A stretch of 28,823 bases of DNA from Comamonadaceae bacterium (GCA_947374535.1 CANCCJ010000028.1:1-28823), one strand, 5' to 3'. Shown: positions 1 through 8,150, counted from the first letter of the stretch. Program-made: numbers and translations. Notes: generated by a model from the sequence alone, not told the origin.

Positions 1-14
1 TTCGGAGCCTTTTT
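1..14 (+). terminator. Right arm of a probable intrinsic terminator cut by the window edge
   Basis: The window opens with TTCG, then GAGCC, then TTTTTC. This is what the loop, descending arm and U-tract of a UUCG-capped intrinsic terminator look like, but the ascending arm lies outside the window. It would end a plus-strand gene to the left. If the missing arm is preceded by A's it could also end the minus-strand peptidase operon whose last stop codon is at 52. The partial view keeps confidence low. Confidence 0.3.
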
Positions 15-51
15 CTTTGCAACTACCAGCGCCTCAGCGGCGCACAGGTTG

Positions 52-1020
52 TCAGCGCACAGCCGGCATGGTTTGAAGCGCATGCACCGCACCTTCACCA
101 ATGGCCGCGCCAAAGCGCTTGGCCAAGCGCTCAGCCACGTTGTCGTGGCGGGTGTAGTCAATGATGTCTTCGGCTTTCACAATTTCGCGGGCCACGTAGT
201 CGAGGTTGCCAAAACCATCGGCTAGACCTAAATCAATCGCTTGCTCGCCGCTCCAGAACAAGCCACTGAACAGCTCTGGGGTTTCCTTCAGGCGCTTGCC
301 GCGACCTTCGCGCACCACTTGGATGAACTGTTTGTGAATTTGATCCAACAAGGTTTGCGCGTGTTCGCGCTGTGGCTTGGTTTGGGGGCTGAACGGGTCT
401 AAGAAACCTTTGTTCACGCCCGCCGTCATCAAGCGGCGCTCCACGCCGAGTTTGTCCATCAAACCGGTGAAGCCAAAGCCATCCATCAACACCCCAATGC
501 TGCCCACGATGCTGGCCTTGTCCACATAAATTTCGTCAGCAGCCACAGCAATGTAATAGGCCGCCGAAGCGCACGACTCTTCCACCACGGCGTACACGGG
601 CTTCTTGTGCTTTTCTTTCAAGCGACGAATTTCATCGTTGATGATGCCCGCTTGCACGGGGCTGCCACCGGGCGAATTGATTTGCAACACGATGGCTTGG
701 GAGCCCTCGTCTTCAAACGCAGCACGCAAGGCGGTGACTACCCATTCGGCGCTGGCATCGGCACCATCGGCGATTTCGCCTTTGATGGCCACCACCGCGG
801 TGTGCGGCTGGCTTGGGCTACTGCTACCCATGCCACCTTTGTGCAGGCCAGTCCACACCACCACCACGGCCAACGCAAACCAAGCCATGCGAAAGAAGAT
901 GCGCCAGCGGCGGCTCGCGCGTTGCTCAGCCAGCGTGGCAAAAGCCAAACGCTCCAAGGTATCGCGTTCCCACACCGTTTTGTGGCTGGGGTTTTCATGA
1001 TTTGCTTGAGATTCAGACAT
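52..1020 (-). CDS. sppA: S49 family signal peptide peptidase (SppA-like), membrane anchored
   Basis: 322-residue serine peptidase of the S49/SppA family, expected to cleave leftover signal peptides or membrane protein fragments at the periplasmic face of the inner membrane. One membrane segment lies at about residues 41-60 after a charged cytoplasmic tail. The peptidase domain follows, with an INSPGG motif at 114-119 and the family block CASAAYYIA at 150-158, where Ser152 is the likely nucleophile. Lys204 in GVNKG lies 52 residues further on, the same spacing as the Ser-Lys dyad of Bacillus SppA. Length fits the short (single-domain) SppA form rather than the doubled 618-residue E. coli enzyme. 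It is the last gene of the rluC operon, 19 bp after the Rieske gene. No good ribosome site is seen before the ATG. Family assignment is strong; the substrate is unknown. Confidence 0.9.
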   Translation of the reverse strand: MSESQANHENPSHKTVWERDTLERLAFATLAEQRASRRWRIFFRMAWFALAVVVVWTGLHKGGMGSSSPSQPHTAVVAIKGEIADGADASAEWVVTALRAAFEDEGSQAIVLQINSPGGSPVQAGIINDEIRRLKEKHKKPVYAVVEESCASAAYYIAVAADEIYVDKASIVGSIGVLMDGFGFTGLMDKLGVERRLMTAGVNKGFLDPFSPQTKPQREHAQTLLDQIHKQFIQVVREGRGKRLKETPELFSGLFWSGEQAIDLGLADGFGNLDYVAREIVKAEDIIDYTRHDNVAERLAKRFGAAIGEGAVHALQTMPAVR

Positions 1021-1039
1021 ATCAGTAGGTTTTCACAAA

Positions 1040-1426
1040 TTAATCGAGAAATTCGAAAGGCTTCAAGTTGTACGCAGTATGCCAGTGGACAACGCCATCG
1101 GCCTCGGTCAGCTCAATCTTGACCAAACCACCTCGACACGGGCCACCCGCGCACTCGCCTGTGTCAGGCGCGTACTCTGCGCCATGCGTGGCGCACAACA
1201 GCCAACGACCTGACGCATCAAAAAACTGATCGGGCTGGTAATCCATTTCCATGGCCACATGGGTGCAACGGTTCAGGTACGCGTGTGGCTGACCTTCAAA
1301 ACGAATGGCAAAGGCACGACAGGTTTGGCCAGCGTAGACCACATCAAACGGCACAGCGCGGCCACTGTTTAGCAAATCGCCGCTGTTACACAAAGGCACA
1401 GCATGGGGCGCGTGAGACTCAAGCAT
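1040..1426 (-). CDS. Small Rieske [2Fe-2S] domain protein
   Basis: 128-residue protein made almost entirely of one Rieske domain. The two cluster-binding boxes are visible: Cys54-Thr-His56 (CTH) and Cys78-x-x-His81 (CATH), spaced as in ferredoxin-type Rieske proteins. There is no signal peptide, membrane segment or oxygenase catalytic domain, so it is a soluble cytoplasmic electron carrier or a redox or regulatory subunit. Its start overlaps the stop of the HAD phosphatase gene by 8 bp, so the two are probably translationally coupled, and the S49 peptidase follows 19 bp later. Its electron partner cannot be told from the window; no oxygenase or reductase gene is nearby. Confidence 0.9.
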   Translation of the reverse strand: MLESHAPHAVPLCNSGDLLNSGRAVPFDVVYAGQTCRAFAIRFEGQPHAYLNRCTHVAMEMDYQPDQFFDASGRWLLCATHGAEYAPDTGECAGGPCRGGLVKIELTEADGVVHWHTAYNLKPFEFLD

Positions 1427-2078
1427 GGGCCAACAACCAGTCGTGCAACTCCTTCACAGAGTGCGCAATGAAACGTGGATTGAGGGGCTCAAACTGACCG
1501 TGGTCATGTGCGCCGTAGCTCACACCCACACTGGCGCAGCCGGCGTTCACCGCCATTTGCAAGTCGTGCGTGGTGTCCCCAATCATCAAGGTGCGCTCGG
1601 GGTCAACGCCAAACTCACGCATCAACTCATGCAGCATCCGCGGATGGGGCTTGCCCACGGTTTCATCCGCGGTGCGCGAGCCGTCAAACACGCCCTTTAA
1701 CTCAGAGGTGTGCAAAGCCTCGTCCAAACCTCGGCGGCTTTTGCCTGTGGCCACAGTCAACCAGTGGTGGCGTTCGCGCAAAGCGGCCAACAAAGGCAGC
1801 ACGCCGTCAAACAAGGCAATGTCGTTGGCGTGCAACATGTAATGAAAGCGGTAGCGCTCACCCAATAAGGGATATTTGTCTTGCGGTACATCAGGCGCGG
1901 CGTGGGCCAAGGCTTGCGCGAGCGCCATGCCAATCACATACGACGCTGCTTCGTCCGTGGGTTTAGCCCCGCCTACATCCACCACCGCCGATTGAATGCA
2001 GCGGGTGATGATTTGCGTGGAGTCAAACAGTGTGCCGTCCCAATCGAAGGCAATCAAATCAAACTGGCGTGGGCGCAT
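1419..2078 (-). CDS. HAD-superfamily hydrolase, phosphoglycolate phosphatase-like
   Basis: 219-residue haloacid-dehalogenase phosphatase. Motif I is DWDGT at residues 12-16, with nucleophile Asp12 and acid/base Asp14. Motif II is Thr111, the motif III lysine is Lys143 in GKPHP, and motif IV is GDTTHD at 167-172. A helical cap domain lies between about 18 and 95. This order and length match the Gph/PgpB-like subfamily that dephosphorylates 2-phosphoglycolate or related small phosphate esters; the exact substrate is not decidable here. The ATG lies 3 bp after the rluC stop and the end overlaps the Rieske start, so it is an internal operon gene. The rluC-HAD phosphatase pairing is, to my recollection, common in betaproteobacteria. 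Confidence 0.88.
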   Translation of the reverse strand: MRPRQFDLIAFDWDGTLFDSTQIITRCIQSAVVDVGGAKPTDEAASYVIGMALAQALAHAAPDVPQDKYPLLGERYRFHYMLHANDIALFDGVLPLLAALRERHHWLTVATGKSRRGLDEALHTSELKGVFDGSRTADETVGKPHPRMLHELMREFGVDPERTLMIGDTTHDLQMAVNAGCASVGVSYGAHDHGQFEPLNPRFIAHSVKELHDWLLAHA

Positions 2079-2081
2079 GGC

Positions 2082-3095
2082 TTAAACGTCGAGATGCGGT
2101 TGAATGATGGGCGGCTGCACCGAGTCCACAAAGTTTTTCAACTCAGGGGGCAACGGTGCTTGCAACGTGACCGGGCGACCGCTTTGCGGATGCTGGAACT
2201 TGAGCTGCCATGCATGCAAAAACATGCGCTTGAGGCCCATCTTCTGCAAGATTTTGTTCTGCTCAAAGTCGCCGTATTTGTCGTCGCCTGCAATCGGGTG
2301 GCCTTGACTGGCCAAGTGCACGCGAATTTGGTGGGTACGACCGGTCTTGATGGTCACTTCCAACAAGGTGTAAGGCCCTACGGTTCGTGCCACGCGCACC
2401 AGCGTGATGGAGCGCATGCCGTTCGGGTCGTCTTTGCCCACCACTTTGACGCGGCGCTCGCCCTCACCCACGCCGTTCTCAACCGTGTACTTGAACAAAG
2501 GTGAGTCAATCACCTTCTTATTGGATGGCCACAGGCCCAACACCAAGGCCAAATAGGTCTTGCCGGTTTCGCGGTCGCGAAACTGGTCTTGTAAATTTTT
2601 GAGTGCGCTGCGCTTTTTGGCCACCAGCAACACGCCCGAGGTTTCGCGGTCCAAGCGGTGCACCAACTCTAGGTTGGTCGAGGCTGGACGGGCGCGGCGC
2701 AATTGCTCAATCACGCCAAAACTCACCCCACTGCCGCCGTGCACGGCCACGCCTGCGGGTTTGTCGATGGCCATCATGGCCTCGTCTTCCATCAAAACGG
2801 GGAATTCACGGGCTGGGGCGGGCGCATCGGCCTTGGCCTGCACTTGGGCCGAGATGCGCACAGGCGGCAAGCGCACCAAATCGCCTGCCTCCACACGTTG
2901 CTCGGCCGAAGCACGGCCCTTGTTCACCCGCACTTCGCCAGAGCGAATGATGCGGTAGACGTGGGTTTTCGGCACACCCTTGAGGTGGCGCATGAGGAAG
3001 TTATCGAGACGTTGACCAGCCGAATCTTCGTCGACAGTCAGTGTTTTCACGGAGGGGGTAGGGGTTGGGGCCGAAGCCCCTATAATGTGATTCAC
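2082..3095 (-). CDS. rluC: 23S rRNA pseudouridine synthase RluC
   Basis: 337-residue RluA-family pseudouridine synthase. An S4 RNA-binding domain occupies about residues 22-85 (QRLDNFL, then HVYRIIRSGEVRVNKGR). The catalytic domain carries the family signature HRLDRETSG at 146-154, with Asp149 as the catalytic residue, and the later RTHQIRVH motif. RluC in E. coli makes pseudouridine at 955, 2504 and 2580 of 23S rRNA; the S4 domain plus overall size favour RluC over RluA. The listed start is a GTG at 3095 with no close ribosome site; a GTG at 3050 (residue 16) is an alternative and would remove a Pro/Thr-rich leader of about 15 residues. First gene of the minus-strand operon and divergent from rne, so an rRNA modification enzyme and the main RNA-processing nuclease share an intergenic region. 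Confidence 0.9.
   Translation of the reverse strand: MNHIIGASAPTPTPSVKTLTVDEDSAGQRLDNFLMRHLKGVPKTHVYRIIRSGEVRVNKGRASAEQRVEAGDLVRLPPVRISAQVQAKADAPAPAREFPVLMEDEAMMAIDKPAGVAVHGGSGVSFGVIEQLRRARPASTNLELVHRLDRETSGVLLVAKKRSALKNLQDQFRDRETGKTYLALVLGLWPSNKKVIDSPLFKYTVENGVGEGERRVKVVGKDDPNGMRSITLVRVARTVGPYTLLEVTIKTGRTHQIRVHLASQGHPIAGDDKYGDFEQNKILQKMGLKRMFLHAWQLKFQHPQSGRPVTLQAPLPPELKNFVDSVQPPIIQPHLDV
3081..3086 (+). promoter_or_regulatory. Candidate -10 box (TATAAT) for the rne transcript
   Basis: A perfect TATAAT lies inside the start of rluC, directly after a GGGGC-CGAA-GCCCC inverted repeat (3067-3080). No convincing -35 box is found 16-18 bp upstream. If used, it would give rne a leader of about 570 nt. 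This is a candidate only, and another promoter inside 3096-3655 is possible. Confidence 0.28.
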
Positions 3096-3358
3096 CAGCG
3101 TTTTGCTCTAAGTCCTTGATTTAACACAGATTAGATCATGGACTGACGAACGCGGTAAGGTCGATGCCCCTTTTGTGCCCGCGACGCAGACCCAGTACCC
3201 AAGAGACTGAGTGGCCCTCGCCCCAAAAGTTGAGCCGACGATCAGAAAACACCGAAATGGAATACCCCAAGTTGTGGAGGCTCTTTTTGAAAAGCCTTCA
3301 TGACGGATGACTGCGAGAAGCAAAAACGATGGTTGTGGCAATGTTGATGTTGATGGAA

Positions 3359-3396
3359 CTCTGCACAGAGTGGCTTTTGCCACCGACTGTGTGCAG
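3359..3396 (+). promoter_or_regulatory. Nested stem-loop in the rne leader
   Basis: The outer arm CTGCACA (3361-3367) pairs with TGTGCAG (3390-3396). Inside it, GTGGC (3370-3374) pairs with GCCAC (3379-3383) around a TTTT loop. A competing hairpin CTCTG-CA-CAGAG (3359-3370) uses the same bases, so the RNA could switch between two folds. Confidence 0.45.
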
Positions 3397-3515
3397 TGTT
3401 GCGCGTCGCACCAATGCCCGCTGGACCAGCCCTGTCTCCCCTGCACCGGCCGATCAAGCCACGCACTCGACAACAGGACAACCGCGACTTCTTGCCCTTA
3501 TCCACGCGCCCAACC

Positions 3516-3562
3516 ACCGTCCCCTGCGCTAATCTCACATTGATTAGCGCGGCGGCGACGGT
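3516..3562 (+). promoter_or_regulatory. Long stem-loop in the rne leader
   Basis: GCGCTAATC (3526-3534) and GATTAGCGC (3542-3550) form a perfect 9-bp stem with a TCACATT loop. ACCGTC (3516-3521) pairs with GACGGT (3557-3562) below a small internal loop. This is the strongest structure in the leader and ends about 93 nt before the rne start. It is a good candidate for an RNase E recognition element in its own mRNA. Confidence 0.55.
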
Positions 3563-3601
3563 CTCAGCGGCAATTCCCTTCGTTATCTGACGTCCCTCAG
3601 G

Positions 3602-3630
3602 CATCGTTGGCCCGTCATGGGCCTGTGATG
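3602..3630 (+). promoter_or_regulatory. Stem-loop close to the rne start
   Basis: GGCCC (3609-3613) pairs with GGGCC (3619-3623) around GTCAT, extended by CATC (3602-3605) with GATG (3627-3630) across a symmetrical internal loop. It ends 12 nt before the ribosome binding site. Confidence 0.4.
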
Positions 3631-3642
3631 ATTTGACACGTG

Positions 3643-3647
3643 AAGGA
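3643..3647 (+). promoter_or_regulatory. Ribosome binding site of rne
   Basis: AAGGA, 8 nt before the ATG at 3656. It is one of the few clear Shine-Dalgarno sites in the window and fixes the rne start. Confidence 0.75.
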
Positions 3648-3655
3648 ACCGCATC

Positions 3656-6600
3656 ATGAAACGGATGCTCATTAATGCAACCCAGTCGGAAGAACGCCGC
3701 CTGGCCATCGTCGACGGCCAAAAACTGCTCGACTATGAAATTGAAATCGAAGGCAGAGAACAACGCAAAGGCAACATCTACAAAGCCGTAGTTACCCGCG
3801 TTGAGCCATCTCTCGAAGCTTGCTTTGTGGACTACGGCGAAGACCGCCACGGCTTCTTGCCGTTCAAAGAAATCTCCAAGCAGTACTTCACTGAAGGCGT
3901 ATCGGTGAGCCAAGCGCGCATCCAAGACGTCATCAAAGAAGGCCAAGAACTGTTGGTCCAAGTGGAAAAAGAAGAACGTGGCAACAAGGGCGCAGCCCTG
4001 ACCACCTTTATCAGCTTGGCTGGTCGCTATGTGGTGCTCATGCCCAATAACCCACGTGGTGGTGGTGTCAGTCGCCGCATCGAGGGCGATGACCGCGCTG
4101 AACTCAAAGAAGCGATGGACCAATTGGAGTACCCCAAAGGGATGTCCATCATCGCGCGTACTGCTGGCATTGGCCGCAGCGCCCCTGAGTTGCAATGGGA
4201 CTTGAACTACTTGCTCAAGTTGTGGACCGCCATTGACGGTGCCAAGGGTGCCAAAGGCGCGTTCTTGATTTATCAAGAATCGAGCTTGGTCATCCGTGCC
4301 ATCCGCGACTACTTCAACCATGACATCGGCGACATCTTGATCGACACCGATGACATCTATGAGCAAGCGCATCAGTTCATGGCCCACGTCATGCCTGAGC
4401 ACGCCGCTCGCGTGAAGCGCTACAGCGACGAAACCCCGCTGTTCAGCCGCTTCCAAATCGAACACCAAATCGAATCGGCCTACGCCCGCACCGTCAACCT
4501 GCCCTCGGGCGGCGCGATTGTGATTGACCACACCGAAGCCTTGGTGTCGGTGGACGTCAACTCGGCCCGCGCCATCAAAGGCGGCGACATCGAAGAAACC
4601 GCGACACGCACCAACCTCGAAGCCGCCGACGAAGTAGCTCGCCAGATGCGCTTGCGCGACTTGGGTGGCCTGATCGTCATCGACTTCATTGACATGGACG
4701 AAAGCCGCAACCGCCGTGACGTGGAAAACCGCTTGCGCGAAGCCTTGCGCCACGACCGCGCACGCGTGCAATTCGGCACCATCAGCAAATTCGGTTTGAT
4801 GGAAATGAGCCGCCAGCGCCTGCGCCCTGCGCTGAGCGAGGGTGCTTCGATTCCTTGTCCACGCTGCGGCGGCTCTGGCCACGTGCGCGACACCGAGAGC
4901 TCGGCGCTACAAATCTTGCGCATCATCCAAGAAGAGTCCATGAAGGACAACACGGCTGCCGTGTACGCCCAAGTACCCGTGGAAGTGGCCTCGTTCTTGT
5001 TGAACGAAAAGCGCACTGAAATTGCCAAGATTGAAATCCAACAACGCTTGAACGTGTTGCTCGTGCCGAACAAGACACTGGAAACACCGAACTACAAGTT
5101 GGAGCGTCTCAAGCACGACGACCCACGCCTCGACCGCGTGGAAGCCAGCTACAAAATGGCCGAGGAGTTTGAAGACCCCACTGCCGTGACACGCCGCTCA
5201 CAAGAGCCGACCAACAAGCAAACGCCTGTCATCAAAGGTGTGTTGCCTGATGCACCCGCACCGGCACACTTGCCCAAGCCAGCAGCACCGGTGAAAGCCG
5301 CTGCAACTGCGCCCGCCGCGCGCACCCACAAGCCTGCAACCAAAGCACCTGAAGCCAAAACTGGCTTGTGGGGCTGGTTCACTGGTTTGTTCAGCAGCGA
5401 TTCGCAAGAAAAAGCCAAACCCGCTGTGGACGACAAAAAGCCAGGCGATCGCAAAGACGAACGCCCCAATGGCCGCAGTGCCAACGGACGCGGTGGCCGT
5501 GGTGGTCGCGGTGGCCGTGGTGGTGAGCGTGCAGAGCGCGGCACGGAAGGCCGTCCAGAACGCAACGCTGAAGGTCGCAATGAGCGCAACGCCGAAGGCG
5601 TTGAGACCCGTGGCGAACGTCCTGTACGCGGCGAGCGTGCAGAGCGTGCCGAACGCAACGTGGAACAACGCGGTGAAGGCGGTCGTAGCGAAGGGGGTCG
5701 TGAAGGCCGCGGCCCACGTCAAGATCGCAACCGCGGTGGCCGTGGTGAAGGTCAAAACGGTCGCAATGCCGAAGGCCAAGCCGCCCTCGACAACAACGCC
5801 ACACCCGAAGCCCAAGCCGAAGCACGCGCCAAAGCCCGCAACGAACGCATGGCCCGCGAAGAGCGCGGCGAAAGCACCGAAGGCGGCAATGGCAACGAAC
5901 CACGCGAACCACGCGGTGAGCGTACAGAACGCGGTGAGCGCGGTGAAGGCCAAGGACGTCGCGAACGCACACCACGCGGCGAGCGCAACGAAGGCCAAGG
6001 CGTCCGTCGTGAACGCGCCCCACGCTTAGACGAGAACGGCAACCCAGAAGCCTTGCCACTCGACAACGCAGCAGCGGCGGCTGAAGGTCAAGCACCTCAA
6101 ACAGAGGAAAACGGTGGCGAGCGTCGTGAGCGCCGCTCACGCGACCGTTACGGCCGTGACCGCCGCGAACGCGGCGACCGCGCACCGCGTGAAGAAGGCT
6201 CTGCAGAACACGCCGACAACGGCTCCGCTGCTGAGCACACCCATGATGCGCATGACAACACCTCGCATGAGCAAGCACCACAAGAAGCCCGCGAGCCACG
6301 CCAACCGCGTGAACCACGCGAGCAACGTGGCGAGCGTACTGAACGTGCCGAGCGTCCAGAGCGCAACGAGCGTTCTGACCGCGCCCCACGTCACGCGCCT
6401 CGTGAAGAAGCACAGCAAGCAACGCCAGTGGCCCAAGCCCCTGCACGTCAAGGCATGCCTCGCGTTCAAGCCTTTGCCTTGCCTGTGTCCGACATGCAAG
6501 CCGTGGCACAAAGCAGCGGTTTGGAATGGGTCAACTCCAATCCAGACAGCATCGCTGCCGTGCAAGCGGCCATTGCAGCAGAGCCAAAGCCCGTGCATGT

Positions 6601-6676
6601 GCCACGCGAGCGTGCACCACTGGTGATCTTGGATGAAGGTCCACTGGTGTTGGTCGAGACCCGCAAGGATCTATAA
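3656..6676 (+). CDS. rne: Ribonuclease E
   Basis: 1006-residue endoribonuclease E, central to mRNA decay and to rRNA and tRNA maturation. The catalytic half is canonical. An S1 RNA-binding domain lies at about 35-125, with the 5'-sensor region inside it. The DNase I-like domain carries Asp300 in SVDVNS and Asp343 in DFIDMDE, matching the Mg-binding pair Asp303/Asp346 of E. coli. The zinc-link is Cys401-Pro-Arg-Cys404. From about residue 510 the protein is low-complexity: a Pro/Ala linker, then an amphipathic aromatic patch GLWGWFTGLF at about 569-578 (near where E. coli has its membrane-targeting helix), then an extended Arg/Gly/Glu-rich tail with RGG repeats and a hydrophobic C-terminal end. 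The tail probably scaffolds RNA and degradosome partners. Length resembles E. coli Rne (1061) rather than RNase G. Followed by a strong terminator. Confidence 0.97.
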   Translation: MKRMLINATQSEERRLAIVDGQKLLDYEIEIEGREQRKGNIYKAVVTRVEPSLEACFVDYGEDRHGFLPFKEISKQYFTEGVSVSQARIQDVIKEGQELLVQVEKEERGNKGAALTTFISLAGRYVVLMPNNPRGGGVSRRIEGDDRAELKEAMDQLEYPKGMSIIARTAGIGRSAPELQWDLNYLLKLWTAIDGAKGAKGAFLIYQESSLVIRAIRDYFNHDIGDILIDTDDIYEQAHQFMAHVMPEHAARVKRYSDETPLFSRFQIEHQIESAYARTVNLPSGGAIVIDHTEALVSVDVNSARAIKGGDIEETATRTNLEAADEVARQMRLRDLGGLIVIDFIDMDESRNRRDVENRLREALRHDRARVQFGTISKFGLMEMSRQRLRPALSEGASIPCPRCGGSGHVRDTESSALQILRIIQEESMKDNTAAVYAQVPVEVASFLLNEKRTEIAKIEIQQRLNVLLVPNKTLETPNYKLERLKHDDPRLDRVEASYKMAEEFEDPTAVTRRSQEPTNKQTPVIKGVLPDAPAPAHLPKPAAPVKAAATAPAARTHKPATKAPEAKTGLWGWFTGLFSSDSQEKAKPAVDDKKPGDRKDERPNGRSANGRGGRGGRGGRGGERAERGTEGRPERNAEGRNERNAEGVETRGERPVRGERAERAERNVEQRGEGGRSEGGREGRGPRQDRNRGGRGEGQNGRNAEGQAALDNNATPEAQAEARAKARNERMAREERGESTEGGNGNEPREPRGERTERGERGEGQGRRERTPRGERNEGQGVRRERAPRLDENGNPEALPLDNAAAAAEGQAPQTEENGGERRERRSRDRYGRDRRERGDRAPREEGSAEHADNGSAAEHTHDAHDNTSHEQAPQEAREPRQPREPREQRGERTERAERPERNERSDRAPRHAPREEAQQATPVAQAPARQGMPRVQAFALPVSDMQAVAQSSGLEWVNSNPDSIAAVQAAIAAEPKPVHVPRERAPLVILDEGPLVLVETRKDL
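5489..5524 (+). repeat. Tandem 18-bp repeat encoding RGGRGG
   Basis: Two perfect tandem copies of an 18-bp unit (5489-5506 and 5507-5524) encode four RGG triplets at residues 612-623 of RNase E. RGG boxes are RNA-binding. The exact DNA identity suggests recent slippage or duplication. Confidence 0.85.
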
Positions 6677-6683
6677 ACCACAA

Positions 6684-6699
6684 TGCCCCGCAAGGGGCA
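6684..6699 (+). other. GCAA-capped hairpin after rne
   Basis: TGCCCC pairs with GGGGCA around a GCAA tetraloop, 7 bp after the rne stop. It has no U-tract, so it is more likely a 3'-end stabilising hairpin than a terminator. Confidence 0.5.
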
Positions 6700-6713
6700 G
6701 TGAGCCCCAAAAT

Positions 6714-6744
6714 AAAAAGGCCTAGAGTGATCTAGGCCTTTTTT
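6714..6744. terminator. Bidirectional intrinsic terminator between rne and hemY
   Basis: AGGCCTAGA and TCTAGGCCT form a perfect 9-bp stem around GTGA. It is flanked by AAAAA on the left and TTTTT on the right, which extend the stem. Both strands therefore have hairpin plus U-tract, and it lies between the converging rne and hem operons, so it probably ends both. Confidence 0.88.
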
Positions 6745-6850
6745 GTTGGACGACTTGTGTGATGAAGGGAGCTTGATTGCCCATGTCACACATAGAGAGC
6801 CTCAGCTTGCGCCATGCCCCCGTAGCGGACTAGCTAACACGCGCTAGTTT

Positions 6851-8149
6851 TTACGCGGCGACTTCAGCAGCGCGCTTCCAGCACACCTGCGCACGCGCCG
6901 TGTCTTGTTTTTGCTCAGCCAGTTGGGCCAAGGTGCGCCACGCTTGGCGCTGCATGTCGGCATTGGCGAGTTGCAACGCAGCTTGCTCCAACATTTGCTG
7001 AGCCTTGCCCCACAACGCGTGATGCCAACACACCATGCCCGCCAAATATTGCAACTCCACCCAACGCGGGTAGGTTTGACGCGCACGATCGATGCTGGCC
7101 AACCACTCTGCATCCGCTGGCAAGAGCAACAAAGCACGAGCCAAAGTTTGGGCCACACGTTCGCGGATGGCGGGGGTGCAGCTGTCTTGCTGCTGCACCA
7201 TGCGGTTCCACAAAGGCGTGAGCCAAGGCATCACGGCCGTGCCTTCACCGCTGAGTTTGAGCATGCGTTGAGCCGCGTGCAAGACCACTTCAGGCTGCTC
7301 ACGTTCCGTGGCTTCCAAAGCATCCCAAGCGCGTTGTAATTGCGCGCTGTCGTGCGCTTCGTTCAAGCTAGCCACCGCCAACTCGCGCAGCAGGCTATGA
7401 CCAGCGGCATCCGAAAAAGCACCATGCTTGGCAAGCATGCGTGCGGTATCCAAAGCCGAGGCATGTTGTTGGTTCAAGCGTGCAGCTTTGAGGCGCATAC
7501 GCAGGGCCAACATGCGGCGGGCTGCCCCGTGACGTAGGCCATCGAGCCAGCGCAAAGCTTCAGGGGCATCGCGGTCGCTTATGGCCCATCGCGCTGCTGC
7601 CAAATAAGCCGCCTCCATGGTTTCCTCCACCACCTCATCAGTTTGGTCGCGGTTCATGGCCATGATGGCTTGCAAGTGCGACACACGCGCATCACGGTCA
7701 CGCAAAGCGTGCGCGCTTTCAGCCGCCAGCAAATGCGCGACAGAGCGTAATTGGTGTGCGTGACGCGGTGCAGGGTCATCGGCCGTTCGTACCGAAGCCA
7801 ACAAGCTTTCCAAAGCCAACGCCTTTTCGGCAGACTTCACAGCGCGCACATAGCGACCACTCCACAGCTCGGACAAAGCATCGAGCAACGCCGCATGCAT
7901 GGCTCGCTCTTTTTGTTGCAAGCGCCAGCGGCGGGCTTGGTGGGGCAATTCAAACAAGGCTGACATGGCACGCCATGCCAGGTGCAGCATCACAAACAGC
8001 ACCACCAACACGAGCAACACCAAATTGAGTGAGAAGTCCACCCGATAAGGCGACCAAAACACGGTGACTGTGCTTTGGTTTCCACCAGCCAATAATGCCG
8101 AGGCCACGGCCACACCAAAGAGGGCAACAAACCACAGAGCGGCTCTCAT
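6851..8149 (-). CDS. hemY: HemY family protein, TPR-like membrane protein of the heme operon
   Basis: 432-residue protein. The start is taken as the ATG at 8149, which gives MRAALWFVALFGVAV, a normal HemY beginning; a longer frame to 8284 only overlaps hemX. Two membrane segments lie at about 4-22 and 40-62, the HemY_N region, followed by a long all-helical TPR-like domain to the end. Bacterial proteobacterial HemY (not the protoporphyrinogen oxidase of the same name) sits in the inner membrane and has been linked to coordinating heme biosynthesis; no enzyme activity is evident. Its ATG follows the hemX stop with one base between (TGA-G-ATG), so the genes are coupled. Last gene of hemC-hemD-hemX-hemY, followed by the shared terminator with rne. 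Confidence 0.88.
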   Translation of the reverse strand: MRAALWFVALFGVAVASALLAGGNQSTVTVFWSPYRVDFSLNLVLLVLVVLFVMLHLAWRAMSALFELPHQARRWRLQQKERAMHAALLDALSELWSGRYVRAVKSAEKALALESLLASVRTADDPAPRHAHQLRSVAHLLAAESAHALRDRDARVSHLQAIMAMNRDQTDEVVEETMEAAYLAAARWAISDRDAPEALRWLDGLRHGAARRMLALRMRLKAARLNQQHASALDTARMLAKHGAFSDAAGHSLLRELAVASLNEAHDSAQLQRAWDALEATEREQPEVVLHAAQRMLKLSGEGTAVMPWLTPLWNRMVQQQDSCTPAIRERVAQTLARALLLLPADAEWLASIDRARQTYPRWVELQYLAGMVCWHHALWGKAQQMLEQAALQLANADMQRQAWRTLAQLAEQKQDTARAQVCWKRAAEVAA

Positions 8150-8150
8150 C

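Larger units (their letters stand above)
3096..3655 (+). promoter_or_regulatory. Gene-free region, probable structured 5' leader of rne
   Basis: 560 bp between divergent rluC and rne. I see no protein-coding gene here; the reading frames crossing it have no ribosome sites and no recognisable protein. It holds at least four inverted repeats: 3278-3297 (AGGC..TTTT-TG-AAAA-GCCT), and those at 3359-3396, 3516-3562 and 3602-3630, which are listed separately. In E. coli a 361-nt rne leader lets RNase E control its own mRNA decay. A similar autoregulatory leader is the simplest reading here, but the sequence is not recognisably homologous to the enterobacterial one. Promoters for both divergent genes must also lie in or near this stretch. 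Confidence 0.6.

Noticed and set aside
3242..4882. 546-residue minus-strand open frame opposite rne
   Set aside because: It is a shadow of rne's codon bias, with no recognisable protein and no ribosome site, while the plus frame is unmistakably RNase E.
5391..6509. Long minus-strand and alternate plus-strand frames over the rne tail
   Set aside because: The repetitive Arg/Gly codons keep other frames open; compositions are extreme and without domain signals.
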